A stretch of 64,000 nt of DNA from Niveibacterium microcysteis (GCF_017161445.1 NZ_CP071060.1:4092001-4156000); one strand, 5' to 3'; shown: positions 29,303-38,850, numbered from the stretch's first letter. Notes: generated by a model not told the origin, from the letters alone. Numbers and translations are program-made.

Positions 29303-30613
29303 ATGCCCCCCCAGCCCCAAGTCGCGAACGCCCTGCAGCAGGAATTCTCCGACTGGCGGTTGTGGGCGGCGCGGCTGGTGGTGCTGTCCTTCGCGGCGGC
29401 AAGCGGGCTTGCGATCGTCGGCTTTACCTGGCTCGCTGAAGTGGCGCTGGCGGCCTTCTTCCGCCTCGAACGCGCTGCATGGTGGGCACCTTTGATCTGG
29501 ACCCCGCTGCTCACCGCCGGCATCGTGTGGCTCACGCGCCGCTTCGCGCCGGGGGCCGCCGGCTCGGGCATCCCGCAAATCATCGCGGTGCTTGAACACG
29601 AATCGGCCGCGGCACAGCGGCCACTGTTCGTGTCGATGAAACTTTCCGTCGCCAAGCTCTTCCTCACGGCCGCCGGCTTGCTCGGCGGACTGGCGCTCGG
29701 CCGCGAGGGCCCGTCGGTGCAGATCGCCGCCGGCATCATGCGCAACGCACGCCGCTGGCTACCGGCGCAGTCGCAGATCTCGGAGAACGGCTTGCTGATG
29801 GCGGGCGGTGCGGCGGGTATTGCCGCGGCGTTCAACACGCCACTCGGCGGCGTGATGTTCGCCATCGAGGAACTCTCGCGGCGGCCGGAACAGCGGCGCA
29901 ACGGCCTGCTGATTGGCGCGATCGTGCTGGCTGGCCTGATGGCTGTGTCGGTGTATGGCAACAACACCTACTTTGGCGTGATCCGTGTTGAGCGCTTCAG
30001 TTTCCGTATGGTGGCGCCGGCGCTGCTGGTGGCGTTGCTGTGCGGTGCGGCGGGCGGGCTGTTCGCCCGCGCGCTGATCGCGATCCTGAGCGGACGCACC
30101 ACGGACCGCGTCTCTCGCCTGCGCGGCCATGCGCCGATCCGCTTTGCGGCCTGCTGCGGCCTGCTCGTCGCGCTGATCGGCATTGTCAGCCAGGGCGCGA
30201 GCTATGGCAGCGGCTATGCGCAAACCAAGGCGATGATTGCCGGCGCGAGTGAGTCGACGCATCTGGCGGTACTGCTGCGCTTTGTCGCCACCTGGTTCAC
30301 CGCGGCCTCCGGCGTGCCGGGGGGCCTGTTTGCGCCCTCACTGTCGATCGGCGCAGGCCTGGGCAACAGTGTCGCCACGCTGATGGCCTATCCGAACGCG
30401 CCCACCTTGATTGCGCTCGGCATGGCGGCCTTTCTCGCTGCCGTGACACAGGCCCCGCTGACGGCCTTCATCATCGTGATGGAGATGGTCGACGGCCACG
30501 AGCTGGTGCTGAGCCTGATGGCCTGCACCTTGATCGCAAGCGGGCTGTCGCGACTGATCAGCGCGCCGCTCTATCCCGCACTCGCCGAACTGCAACTGGC
30601 GCGTCTGAAATGA
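29303..30613 (+). CDS. ClC-type chloride channel / H+-Cl- antiporter
   Basis: 436 residues from ATG 29303, about ten or more membrane helices. The three selectivity regions are present: GSGIPQI (about residue 77), GREGPSVQ (about 122, with the gating Glu of antiporters) and GGLFAPSLSIGAG (about 340). Moves chloride (or another halide) across the inner membrane. No CBS domains. An in-frame TTG at 29270 lies within the operator and is not preferred. Confidence 0.9.
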   Translation: MPPQPQVANALQQEFSDWRLWAARLVVLSFAAASGLAIVGFTWLAEVALAAFFRLERAAWWAPLIWTPLLTAGIVWLTRRFAPGAAGSGIPQIIAVLEHESAAAQRPLFVSMKLSVAKLFLTAAGLLGGLALGREGPSVQIAAGIMRNARRWLPAQSQISENGLLMAGGAAGIAAAFNTPLGGVMFAIEELSRRPEQRRNGLLIGAIVLAGLMAVSVYGNNTYFGVIRVERFSFRMVAPALLVALLCGAAGGLFARALIAILSGRTTDRVSRLRGHAPIRFAACCGLLVALIGIVSQGASYGSGYAQTKAMIAGASESTHLAVLLRFVATWFTAASGVPGGLFAPSLSIGAGLGNSVATLMAYPNAPTLIALGMAAFLAAVTQAPLTAFIIVMEMVDGHELVLSLMACTLIASGLSRLISAPLYPALAELQLARLK

Positions 30614-30722
30614 CAGAAAGGAACGCCAGCCGCCAAGTGTTTCAGCATGTAGCCAGCCCGGCCGCATTGGCCTTGCCGGGTATAATCGCGCCCTCCGTCC
30701 GCAGCCCCTCCGCAGAATCCCC

Positions 30723-31868
30723 ATGACACGACTGTTCGCCGTCCTGATCTCGCTTTCGCTCGCCCTTGCCGCGCCTTTTGCGCAAGCCAACGAGCCCACG
30801 CCACCCGCCCTCGCAGCCCGCGCCTGGCTGCTCTACGACGTTGGCTCCGGTCAGGTGCTGACGGCGCAGGGCGCCGATGAGCGGATCGAGCCCGCCTCGC
30901 TGACCAAGCTGATGACCGCCTACGTGACCTTCAGCGCGCTGAAGGCCAAGACGATCTCGATGGACCAGCAGGTCGCCGTGTCGGAGAACGCCCGCAAGTC
31001 CAGCCTCGACGGCTCCCGCATGTTCATCATGCCGGGCATGCCGGTGACGGTGCGCGAGCTGATCCAGGGCATGATCGTGCAGTCTGGCAACGATGCCTGC
31101 ATCGCGCTCGCCGAGCTGATTTCCGGCTCGGAAGAGGCCTTCGTGTCGCGCATGAACAAGGAAGCACAGCGTCTGGGTCTGAAGAACACCCAGTTCCGCA
31201 ATGCCGCCGGTCTCACCATGGACGGCCACTACATGAGCCCGCGCGACCTGGCCACGCTGGCCGCGGCGATCATCCGCGACTTCCCCGAATACTTTTCCTT
31301 CTACTCGCAGAAGGAATTCACCTACAACAAGATCAAGCAGCCCAATCGCAACCGCCTGCTGTTCATCGACCCGACCGTCGATGGCATGAAGACGGGCCAC
31401 ACCGAGGCCGCCGGCTACTGCCTGGTGTCCACCGCCAAGCGCGGGTCGCGTCGCCTGATCTCAGTGGTTACCGGCACGACTTCGGATTCGGTGCGCACCG
31501 CGGAATCGCAGAAGCTGCTGAACTATGGCTTCCTCTCGTGGGAGACGACCAAGCTCTACGCCGCCAACGCCGCCGTGCAGACCTTGCCGGTCTGGCAGGG
31601 CAAGGCGGATAGCGTGAAGGCCGGCTTCACCAACGATCTGGTGCTGTCGGTGCCGCAGGGTGACGCCGCCAAGCTGAAGGTTCAGCTTGAAAGCCGCCAG
31701 CCGCTCAAGGCGCCGATCGTCAAGGGCGCACAACTCGGCACGCTGACGGTGACGCTGGACGGCAAGCCGCTGGGCACCTACCCGGTCGTGGCACTGGAAG
31801 CGGTGGATCAGGCTGGCTTCTTCGGCCGCCTGTGGGACGCTATCCGCTACTGGATCAAGAACCTCTGA
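30723..31868 (+). CDS. D-alanyl-D-alanine carboxypeptidase (PBP5/6 type)
   Basis: 381 residues. Signal peptide to about residue 22 (LSLALAAPFAQA-N). Serine active-site triad: SLTKLM (S-x-x-K), QSGNDACIAL (S-x-N) and KTGHTEAAGY (K-T-G). C-terminal PBP5 domain and an amphipathic tail (AGFFGRLWDAIRYWIKNL) for membrane anchoring. Trims pentapeptides in the periplasm. A TATAAT at 30681-30686 lies 37 bases before the ATG, without a good -35. Confidence 0.93.
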   Translation: MTRLFAVLISLSLALAAPFAQANEPTPPALAARAWLLYDVGSGQVLTAQGADERIEPASLTKLMTAYVTFSALKAKTISMDQQVAVSENARKSSLDGSRMFIMPGMPVTVRELIQGMIVQSGNDACIALAELISGSEEAFVSRMNKEAQRLGLKNTQFRNAAGLTMDGHYMSPRDLATLAAAIIRDFPEYFSFYSQKEFTYNKIKQPNRNRLLFIDPTVDGMKTGHTEAAGYCLVSTAKRGSRRLISVVTGTTSDSVRTAESQKLLNYGFLSWETTKLYAANAAVQTLPVWQGKADSVKAGFTNDLVLSVPQGDAAKLKVQLESRQPLKAPIVKGAQLGTLTVTLDGKPLGTYPVVALEAVDQAGFFGRLWDAIRYWIKNL

Positions 31869-31885
31869 GCGCCGGAGCAAGCACG

Positions 31886-32149
31886 ATGTCGAACGCCGAA
31901 CTGCTTGAGTTTCCTTGCGACTTCCCGATCAAGGTGATGGGTGAGACGCGCGACGATTTCGCCCAGACCATCGTCGAGGTGGTGCAGCAGAACGCGCCGG
32001 ACTTCGACGCCACCGGCGTCGAGATGCGCGCGTCGAGCGGCGGCAAGTACATCAGCCTGACCTGCACCGTGCGCGCCACTTCGCGCGAACAGCTCGACAA
32101 CATCTATCGTTCGCTGACCAGCCACCCCTTCGTGAAGGTGGTGCTCTGA
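31886..32149 (+). CDS. ybeD: YbeD/DUF493 family protein
   Basis: 87 residues from ATG 31886. Ferredoxin-like alpha/beta fold of the YbeD family: LLEFPCDFPIKVMG opening, GKYISLTCTVRATSREQLDNIYRSL and the SHPFVKVVL end. It sits between the dac gene and lipB, the classical E. coli order (dacA-ybeD-lipB). Function unproven; possibly regulatory. Confidence 0.92.
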   Translation: MSNAELLEFPCDFPIKVMGETRDDFAQTIVEVVQQNAPDFDATGVEMRASSGGKYISLTCTVRATSREQLDNIYRSLTSHPFVKVVL

Positions 32150-32159
32150 ACAGCCATTG

Positions 32160-32221
32160 GGCCGCGTGGCGCGCACGCGGCCATAAACGCGCGGGTATGG
32201 GGGAATAACCCCATCGCCCGC
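32160..32221 (+). other. two hairpins between ybeD and lipB
   Basis: Hairpin 1: GGCCGCGTG (32160-32168) with CACGCGGCC (32174-32182). Hairpin 2: GCGGG...ATGGGG (32191-32202) with CCCCAT...CCCGC (32209-32221), interrupted by one bulge. Neither is followed by a U-run. They may end the dac-ybeD transcript or control lipB. Confidence 0.45.
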
Positions 32222-32302
32222 AGCGTTGCCCGGTTGGCGCCCGGCCGATAAAATCCCTTTTTTCGTCAAGCCCTTGCGTTGTTGCGGGGCAAGCGCCACC
32301 GC

Positions 32303-32953
32303 ATGAACGCCCTGCCCCCTCCACTGCTGCGCAAGCCGCTGGGCCGCGTCGAGTACGAACCGACCTGGCACGCGATGCAGGCGTTCACACGCGCCCGCAC
32401 CGGCGATACGCCGGACGAGCTGTGGCTGGTCGAGCATCCGCCGGTGTTTACACTGGGCCTCGCCGGCAAGCCGGAACACCTGCTGCGCGAAACCGGCATC
32501 CCGCTGGTGAAGATCGACCGCGGCGGCCAGATCACCTATCACGGCCCCGGCCAGGCGGTCGTGTATCTGCTGATCGACCTCGCGCGGCGCGAGATCAAGG
32601 TGCGCGAACTGGTGAGCCTGATCGAACAGGCGATCCTCGACGTGCTGCGCGGCTACGGGATCGATGCCCACCTCAAGGACGGCGCGCCCGGCGTCTATGT
32701 CGGCGGCGCCAAGATTGCCGCGCTGGGCCTGAAGATCGCCAACGGCTGCAGCTACCACGGGCTATCGCTCAACTGCGACATGGATCTTTCGCCGTTTTCG
32801 GCGATCAATCCATGCGGCTATCCGGGCCTGGAATCGGCCCAACTGAAGGATTTCGGCGTCGCAGATCCACTCGACGTCGTGCATCGCAAACTGGCGGACG
32901 CGCTCGACGCGCGCTTCGCCCACCACCACGCTGCCCGCCGGGCAGCGGCCTGA
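32303..32953 (+). CDS. lipB: octanoyl-[acyl carrier protein]:protein octanoyltransferase
   Basis: 216 residues from ATG 32303. Transfers octanoate from ACP to lipoyl domains. [21 protein letters not shown] is the LipB signature, Lys in [13 protein letters not shown] and the catalytic Cys in NPCGYPGL. An in-frame TTG at 32279 is a poorer start. Followed directly by lipA. Confidence 0.95.
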   Translation: MNALPPPLLRKPLGRVEYEPTWHAMQAFTRARTGDTPDELWLVEHPPVFTLGLAGKPEHLLRETGIPLVKIDRGGQITYHGPGQAVVYLLIDLARREIKVRELVSLIEQAILDVLRGYGIDAHLKDGAPGVYVGGAKIAALGLKIANGCSYHGLSLNCDMDLSPFSAINPCGYPGLESAQLKDFGVADPLDVVHRKLADALDARFAHHHAARRAAA

Positions 32954-32962
32954 AAGGACATC

Positions 32963-33913
32963 ATGGCTGAAGTCGGCAAGAAGCTTCGCGGCGCGGACAA
33001 GACGGCGCGCATCCCGATCAAGATCGTTCCGGTGGCCGAAAAACTGCGCAAGCCGGAATGGATCCGCATCCGGCTGGGCGGCGCCGAGGAAACCGCGCGC
33101 TTCAACGAAATCAAGGACACGCTGCGCGATCACAAGCTGCACACCGTGTGCGAGGAAGCCTCCTGCCCGAACATCCATGAATGCTTCGGCAAGGGCACTG
33201 CGACCTTCATGATCATGGGTGACATCTGCACCCGCCGCTGCCCCTTCTGCGATGTGGGTCATGGGCGCCCGAACCCGCTCGACGAAAACGAGCCGGCCAA
33301 CCTCGCCAAGACGATCGCGGCGATGCGCCTGCGCTATGTGGTGATCACCTCGGTGGATCGCGACGATCTGCGCGACGGCGGTGCCCAGCACTTCGTCGAC
33401 TGCATCCGCGAAACGCGTGCCGCTTCGCCGAAGACCACCATCGAAGTGCTGGTGCCGGACTTCCGCGGCCGCATGGACATCGCACTGGAGATTTTCGACC
33501 AGGCGCCACCCGACGTCATGAACCACAACCTCGAAACCGTGCCACGTCTCTACAAGGCGGCCCGCCCGGGTTCGGACTACGCGTACTCGCTGCAGCTGCT
33601 GAAAGAATTCAAGGCACGCCATCCGGACGTGCCGACCAAGTCCGGCCTGATGGTGGGCCTCGGCGAGACCGACGAGGAGATCCTCGAAGTGATGCGCGAC
33701 CTGCGCGCCCATAACGTCGAAATGCTCACCATCGGCCAGTACCTGCAGCCCTCCGGCGGCCACCTGCCGGTGCTTCGCTACGTGCATCCCGACACCTTCA
33801 AGATGTTCGAAACCGAAGCGCTGAAGATGGGCTTCAAGAACGCCGCCTGCGGCCCGATGGTGCGTTCGTCCTACTGGGCCGACCAACAGGCTCAGGGCGC
33901 CGGCGTGGTCTGA
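32963..33913 (+). CDS. lipA: lipoyl synthase
   Basis: 316 residues. Radical-SAM enzyme inserting two sulfurs into octanoyl groups. The auxiliary cluster motif [12 protein letters not shown] (about residues 54-65) and the radical-SAM motif CTRRCPFC (about 80-87) are intact; RSSYWADQQ near the C-terminus is the expected R-S-S-Y motif. Ten bases after lipB, same transcript. Confidence 0.97.
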   Translation: MAEVGKKLRGADKTARIPIKIVPVAEKLRKPEWIRIRLGGAEETARFNEIKDTLRDHKLHTVCEEASCPNIHECFGKGTATFMIMGDICTRRCPFCDVGHGRPNPLDENEPANLAKTIAAMRLRYVVITSVDRDDLRDGGAQHFVDCIRETRAASPKTTIEVLVPDFRGRMDIALEIFDQAPPDVMNHNLETVPRLYKAARPGSDYAYSLQLLKEFKARHPDVPTKSGLMVGLGETDEEILEVMRDLRAHNVEMLTIGQYLQPSGGHLPVLRYVHPDTFKMFETEALKMGFKNAACGPMVRSSYWADQQAQGAGVV

Positions 33914-33924
33914 GTGCGAAAGAA

Positions 33925-33947
33925 AGGGGGCGAAGAGGCTGCCCCCT
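33925..33947 (+). terminator. hairpin after lipA
   Basis: Arms AGGGGGC (33925-33931) and GCCCCCT (33941-33947), nine-base loop, 12 bases after the lipA stop. No U-tract. Confidence 0.45.
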
Positions 33948-34011
33948 AGTAGAGGGTTGTGAGCACCCCAACCCACATTCACCAAACCTGACGTTTAGCT
34001 CAGCCGCGCCG

Positions 34012-35804
34012 TCATTCCAACTTCTGAAACGCCTTGATTGCAAAGACTGGCATGGATGGATCGTCGCTATCGAATACACCCATCCACCGATAGACCCCTG
34101 GCTTCGAACCCGCGTATGCCTTCACGAAGTAGACATTCAGCATAACGCTCTCCCCTGGGGCAATCGTCTCAGGTGGCACAATCCCGGCATCTTCAACGAA
34201 CGAGGGTTCGATTCCAATACGACCAACATTTGCACTAGGAATCGGTATTGAACGATTCAAGGTTCCGCGTTCTTGCCAGGATGTCCCGAGAACCTGTTCA
34301 CTTCGGTGAATCGAAATTGATCGATCGCCTGCGTTGCGCAGTCGGATCGACTGCTTCGGATTAGCGGTCGCGACAAAATCCACCGAAAGAGCCGGAAAGG
34401 TCAGCTCCGCAACCACGGGGATCTCGCCGAACAAACCCGATCGCGGCTTAAGCCTTAGAGTGGGGTCGCCAACGATCACATAGCTGTCAATCGCCGCCGA
34501 GAACTTCTTGATCTCACCAAGGGTCAGTCCGCTGCCTAGTAAGCGCACGGACATTGGCGCAGCCCCCCGGCCCGTGACCAGCACTACTGAGCTAAAGGCT
34601 CGCACCGCCAAGGATTGCCCAAGAAACAAGGCGTTCCCAGCAAAGTAGTTCTGATCTGAGAAATCGGCGTTCGAGCAGGAAACGAAGTCCAATAGCAAAC
34701 CGTTGTACGGCGTGCGCACCAGGTCTGCTGACGTGAAGTCAGTCCATGAATTGGCTTCTACCGCTGACTGCGCCTGCGAAGTTCCATGCGTGTTCACATA
34801 CGTGTATGTCACTGGCGCCTGGATTGCTTGGCGCCAGATCTGGCGCTGAGTTGCCATCTCGTCGTTCCAGATCGAACTCAACGCTTCTGATGGCGGCGCA
34901 ACAAAGAGACGGCTCGCGCGGTACATCGCCTCGGCATCCTTCTGCTGCACCTCAGCTCGGAAGGAGCTGTCGGTCGGGAAGCTGTCTCGATGGGCCGAGT
35001 TCATGTAGAGCATACGAGGCTCATAGGACTTTGTGCCGATCCGATACGCGTGATTGCGGTCGAGGTATCGGCGCAACTGTTCGACGCGTTCGTCCTGAGC
35101 CCCCCCTTTGGGGGGAGTAAGTCGGCCAGTCCAGATGTCGCGGCTTCGCGCGTCGCTCGCCACATCCAACAGCAACGACGCGACCCCATCTCCATCTAGG
35201 TCGAAGGTTCGGTCGAACACCCCATTGTTGTTTGCGTCGACCCAATACCTATCGTTCAGTACCTCATAGTATGAATCGGTCAGAAATGGCGACACGTTGG
35301 GAAACCCTGCATAGTCGCCAAATAGAACAGCCGGGATGTCGCCAATCAGAACTGCGCCTTGAAGCCCATGCCCACTCCGCAGCGCCTGCAGGGACCTACG
35401 GATCGACTGCGCCGAATCACCGTCCTGCACGGTCAAAGTGCGAACGCATGTGCCAAGGTCTGCGGAGATGTCGGCCCCCAAACGCGTCAGTTCGCTTGCA
35501 AGTGGAATGCCAAACTTCTGATCAACAACCAACGCAACACTGCGCTCATCAGCAGCGCCGCAAACAGGTGACGAAGCGACCAACGATACGACCGGCAAAC
35601 GCGCTGTCGTCGTAGCGGGCGCATCCGGCGTTGGGGCAGGGCCACTAACCGGTGGCGACTGCGCCACTGGAGGTTCGGGCGTAGCCGTATCTCCGCCCCC
35701 CCAACGCTGCCGCTGCCGCCACCGCCGCAACCAGCCAGAGTGAGCGCCACTAACAGAATGCCGAGTTGGCTGCTTCGTGATTGCGCTCTTTCAGATTGAT
35801 TCAT
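34012..35804 (-). pseudogene. C25-like (gingipain-fold) secreted lipoprotein, frameshifted at a G7 tract
   Basis: Two overlapping frames make one gene. From ATG 35804 comes a lipoprotein signal peptide with lipobox LTLAGC, then Gly/Ser; the other frame (35730-34012) carries the main domain. Adding one G to the seven at 35696-35702 joins them (...GSVGGGGDTATPEPP). The main frame shows C25 traits: GAVLIGDIPAVLFGDYAG, His315 in YVNTHGT, Cys352 in DFVSCSNADF (572-residue numbering), and SYVIVGDPTLRL, plus an Asp/Asn-rich DANNNGVFDRTFDLDGDG calcium-type loop. Likely a surface or periplasmic caspase-fold protease. The sequence is visibly AT-richer than its neighbours, suggesting transfer. The break could be phase variation, decay or a sequencing error. 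Confidence 0.65.
35696..35702 (-). repeat. G7 homopolymer at the frameshift
   Basis: Seven C on the plus strand (G7 on the coding strand) just after the lipobox-Gly/Ser linker of the C25-like gene. Eight G would restore the frame, and the tract sits where slipped-strand changes would switch the protein on or off. Confidence 0.6.
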
Positions 35805-36116
35805 CTCTTCCGTCCATTAGCGAGATCAGCCAGCGACCTTATGATCGCCGCCTTGCGATCATACCGACCACGCTGATAGACCCGAGTGCGTGCGTTTGAA
35901 GGCGTGCGCAATATTGGGCGGTCGATGACATTTCCAGCACACATCCGCTTACATCTGCTTTCCGCCCCTGGCCGCATGAGCCAAGCCCCTGTCTCGGTAC
36001 GACAAAGGGGATTGCGGCACCGTTCCGTACGATGCGTCTTACCAGAACGGAGCGCGGCTTCAGAGAATCACGAGTCCTCCACCGCGCGGGATTTATGAGA
36101 GACGAAAGGAACAAAC
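35805..36116. other. intergenic region with a perfect inverted repeat
   Basis: 312 bases between the divergent C25-like gene and the small barrel protein. It holds TATGATCGC (35840-35848) / GCGATCATA (35855-35863), a perfect 9-base inverted repeat with a 6-base spacer, 36 bases upstream of the C25-like ATG; it could be an operator. The 91-codon frame at 35839-36114 on the minus strand overlaps this and looks spurious. A GAAAGGA site at about 36104-36110 serves the barrel gene. Confidence 0.45.
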
Positions 36117-36662
36117 ATGAAGACCCAACTGATCATCGCTGCAGCGGCTGCTACTTTTGCTGGTGGTGCCATGGCCGCAGACCAAGGCTTCTACGTTGGC
36201 GGCAATGTGGGTGCCTCGACGGCCGACGTGAGCGGCGCTGGCGAACTCAAGGACACGCCGAGCACCTGGGGGGTGTATGGCGGCTACGACTTCACCCGCA
36301 ACTTCGCCGTCGAGATGGGCTATCAGGATCTCGGCAAGACCAAGGCCGCGGGCCTCGAATCCAAGAACGAAGCGATCTCGGTGGACCTGGTCGGCAAGTA
36401 TCCGGTGACGGAACGCTTCGATGTCTATGGCAAGGTCGGTCTGGCCTACATGGATCGCGACCTGACCGGCGCCGGCTACGACGAGAGCAAGTCGGGCACC
36501 GCGGCCAAGGTGGGCTTCGGTGGTGAGTTCAAGGCAACACAGAACGTCGGCATCCGCGCCGAGGTGGCGCACTACGCCGGCGGCCCGAAGTTTGAAACCA
36601 CCAACGCAAGCTTCGACAGCAATCAGACGATCTTCACGATGGGCGTGAACTACAAGTTCTGA
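36117..36662 (+). CDS. small outer-membrane beta-barrel protein (OmpA-like/opacity type)
   Basis: 181 residues. Signal peptide of about 20 (LIIAAAAATFAGGAMA-A), then an 8-stranded barrel pattern: GFYVGGNVGAS, WGVYGGYDFTRNFAVEMGYQDLG, FDVYGKVGLAYMDRD, AAKVGFGGEFKATQNVGIRAEV and a C-terminal GVNYKF. Typical OMP_b-brl family layout. No peptidoglycan-binding domain. Function unknown; monocistronic, with its own ribosome-binding site and terminator. Confidence 0.88.
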   Translation: MKTQLIIAAAAATFAGGAMAADQGFYVGGNVGASTADVSGAGELKDTPSTWGVYGGYDFTRNFAVEMGYQDLGKTKAAGLESKNEAISVDLVGKYPVTERFDVYGKVGLAYMDRDLTGAGYDESKSGTAAKVGFGGEFKATQNVGIRAEVAHYAGGPKFETTNASFDSNQTIFTMGVNYKF

Positions 36663-36693
36663 TGCCACCGGGCAGCACATCTTGAAACGCATC

Positions 36694-36720
36694 GGGCGGT
36701 CTTCGGACCGCCCTTTGTCA
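36694..36720 (+). terminator. rho-independent terminator of the small barrel gene
   Basis: GGGCGGTC (36694-36701), TTCG tetraloop, GACCGCCC (36706-36713), then TTTGTCATTT. Stable UUCG hairpin about 30 bases after the stop. Confidence 0.85.
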
Positions 36721-36803
36721 TTTGTGTAAACGCGTGCAGTCGGCACCGCCGGGCAGTGAATCTCCCCCTAGAATGTGGGGACTATTCCTTCAGGCGACCG
36801 ACC

Positions 36804-37817
36804 ATGCAGGACACCTGGCTGAGCAGCGTGATGCTGCTGGTACATACCGCCCTCGCCGACCGCGGGCTTGATGCGGACGGGATTGCCGCAAGTGCAGGTA
36901 TCGACCCGGCGCTGCTGCGCGACCCCAACACACGTATCCCGCTCGTGCCGGCAGCACAATTCTGGGAAGCCGCTGTGCGTGCGGTGGATGGGGATCCATG
37001 CTTCGGCCTCGACGTCGCCGAACGGCTCAACCCCACGACGCTGCATGCCGTCGGCTTCGCGTGGCTGGCGAGCGCGAGCCTGCGCGAAGCCGGGCGCCGC
37101 CTCGTGCGCTACTTCCGCATCGTCAGCTCGGTGGACGAAGTCGAGATCCGCGCGGAAGCCGGGCGCACCTGGCTGGTGTTCAATACCGAAGATGGCTTCA
37201 CGCTACCGCGCAGCTACGACGCGCGCATGGCCTCACTGGTGCGGCTGTGTCGCGCGATCGCAGGGCCCGACTTCAAGCCTGCTGCGGTTCGCCTGCGCCA
37301 TCCACGCAATGCAGCCGCCGACCGGATGCGCGCGCTGTACGGCGTTGAGCCCGAATTCGGCGCCAGCGAATACGCCATCGCGATTGACGACGAAGAACTC
37401 GATCGCCCGCTCCCGAGCGGCAACGCTGAGCTGGCGCTGTCGGCCGAAAACATCGCGTCCGAATACCTCGCCCGCCACGCCAAGGACGACATCCTTGCGC
37501 GCGCACGCCGCGCGTTGATCGAGCTGCTTCCGTCGGGCGGTGTGAGCCGTGGCGTGATCGCGCAGAAGTTACTGTTGTCCGAGCGCACCTTGCAGCGGCG
37601 CCTGGCCGACCAGGGTTTCACCTTCGCGAGTCTGCTCGAAAGCCTGCGCCAGGAACTGGCCTATGACTACCTGCGCACCGGCACGCACTCGATCAACGAG
37701 ATCGCCTACCTGCTCGGCTTTGCCGAAATCGCGAGCTTCACGCGCGCCTTCCGCCGCTGGAGCGGCGTCGCGCCGTCCACTTGGCGCGACGCGCAGTTCG
37801 GTGGTGTCGCCGCCTGA
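36804..37817 (+). CDS. AraC family transcriptional regulator
   Basis: 337 residues from ATG 36804. N-terminal arabinose-binding-like domain (about 20-200; LHAVGFAWLASASLREAGRRLVRYFRI) of the PF12625 type and C-terminal AraC helix-turn-helix (about 235-335): SRGVIAQKLLLSERTLQRRLADQGFTF and the conserved INEIAYLLGFAEIASFTRAFRRWSGVAPSTWR. Members of this ArgR/OruR-like group regulate amino-acid or lipid catabolism. GTG 36756 is an unlikely upstream start. The regulated gene is not evident. Confidence 0.87.
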   Translation: MQDTWLSSVMLLVHTALADRGLDADGIAASAGIDPALLRDPNTRIPLVPAAQFWEAAVRAVDGDPCFGLDVAERLNPTTLHAVGFAWLASASLREAGRRLVRYFRIVSSVDEVEIRAEAGRTWLVFNTEDGFTLPRSYDARMASLVRLCRAIAGPDFKPAAVRLRHPRNAAADRMRALYGVEPEFGASEYAIAIDDEELDRPLPSGNAELALSAENIASEYLARHAKDDILARARRALIELLPSGGVSRGVIAQKLLLSERTLQRRLADQGFTFASLLESLRQELAYDYLRTGTHSINEIAYLLGFAEIASFTRAFRRWSGVAPSTWRDAQFGGVAA

Positions 37818-37829
37818 GCGGGCACGGGC

Positions 37830-38732
37830 TCACACGCCCGACCGCCCAGACTGCGAAATCAGCGTCAGGTGGGTAATCAACTCACGCTGATAGGGTGACA
37901 GGGTCTGCTCGCGACGGAAGCACAGCTTCATCTCGCGGCTGCCCCAGGCATCGTTGAGTTCGACGACCGCCAAAGGTACGGCGGCGGCTACGGCCGCCGA
38001 ATGCGGCACCACCGCCACACCCACCCCCGCGCTGACCATGCGGCACACCGCATCGAAGGCGCGCACCTGGGCACGGATGCGTGGCCGCCGACCTGCCTCA
38101 CGGGCACGATCAAGCAAGAAGCCGTGGATTGCGCTGTCGGCCGACAGGCTGACGTAGTTTTCGGCGAGCGTGTCCGCGTAGTTCAACCGCCCGCGGCTCG
38201 CGAACGGATGCTGCGGACTGCAGATCAGCACCAGCCGATCTGCACGGTAGGGCAGGAAGGCCAGTTCCGGCCCGCCCACCTCGCCGGCAACGATGCCAAC
38301 ATCCGCGGCGCCGGACACCACCGCACTGACGATCGCGGGGCTGGAATGCTCCTCCAGCAGTACGTCGACCTGCGGTTGTGCGGCCAGAAAACCGGCCAGA
38401 TCCTGCGGCAGGCTGCCGCCGATTGCATTGGTGTTGGCGAACAGGCGCACCACGCCAGCCACGCCGCGCGCAAACGTACCGAGTTCCGCATCAAGCAGGG
38501 CGACTTCAGACAGGACGCGCCTCGCATGGCGCAGCATCGCCTCGCCAGCCGGTGTGAGCGCCACACCGCGTGGCCGTCGCTCAAACAGCGGCGCGCCGGC
38601 CGCATCTTCGAGCCGCCGTATGCGCGCCGAGGCGCTGGCCGGAGCCAGGTGCACCCGCTCTGCGCCCTGCGTCAGGTTGCCGGTTGCGGCGATCGCGCCA
38701 AACAGCTGAAGGTCGGTCAGGTCGTATCGCAT
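37830..38732 (-). CDS. LysR family transcriptional regulator
   Basis: 300 residues from ATG 38732. Helix-turn-helix in residues 1-60 (LQLFGAIAATGNLTQGAERVHLAPASASARIRRLEDAAGAPLFERRPRGVALTPAG region), followed by a LysR substrate-binding domain. Divergent from the EamA exporter, with a T-N11-A palindrome in between, the classical LysR arrangement. An in-frame TTG at 38750 is less likely as start. Confidence 0.86.
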   Translation of the reverse strand: MRYDLTDLQLFGAIAATGNLTQGAERVHLAPASASARIRRLEDAAGAPLFERRPRGVALTPAGEAMLRHARRVLSEVALLDAELGTFARGVAGVVRLFANTNAIGGSLPQDLAGFLAAQPQVDVLLEEHSSPAIVSAVVSGAADVGIVAGEVGGPELAFLPYRADRLVLICSPQHPFASRGRLNYADTLAENYVSLSADSAIHGFLLDRAREAGRRPRIRAQVRAFDAVCRMVSAGVGVAVVPHSAAVAAAVPLAVVELNDAWGSREMKLCFRREQTLSPYQRELITHLTLISQSGRSGV

Positions 38733-38806
38733 GTCGCTTGCGTTCGTCAAAAGCGAATGATTACTTCGGAAAATACCGATTGTCCATACGGCACGGAATC
38801 GACTCC

Positions 38807-38825
38807 AATTGACATCCAGTCAATT
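38807..38825. promoter_or_regulatory. LysR-type binding site between the LysR and EamA genes
   Basis: AATTGAC (38807-38813) ATCCA GTCAATT (38819-38825): perfect 7-base arms containing T-N11-A (TGAC-N5-GTCA). Located in the 118-base divergent gap. Its presence argues against the TTG at 38809 being the exporter's start. Confidence 0.6.
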
Positions 38826-38850
38826 TGGCGCAATTTGCCCCGACCCTTTC

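Noticed and set aside
35839..36114. 91-codon minus-strand frame in the gap before the small barrel gene
   Set aside because: No ribosome-binding site, low-complexity, and it covers the inverted repeat and the promoter region of the barrel gene.
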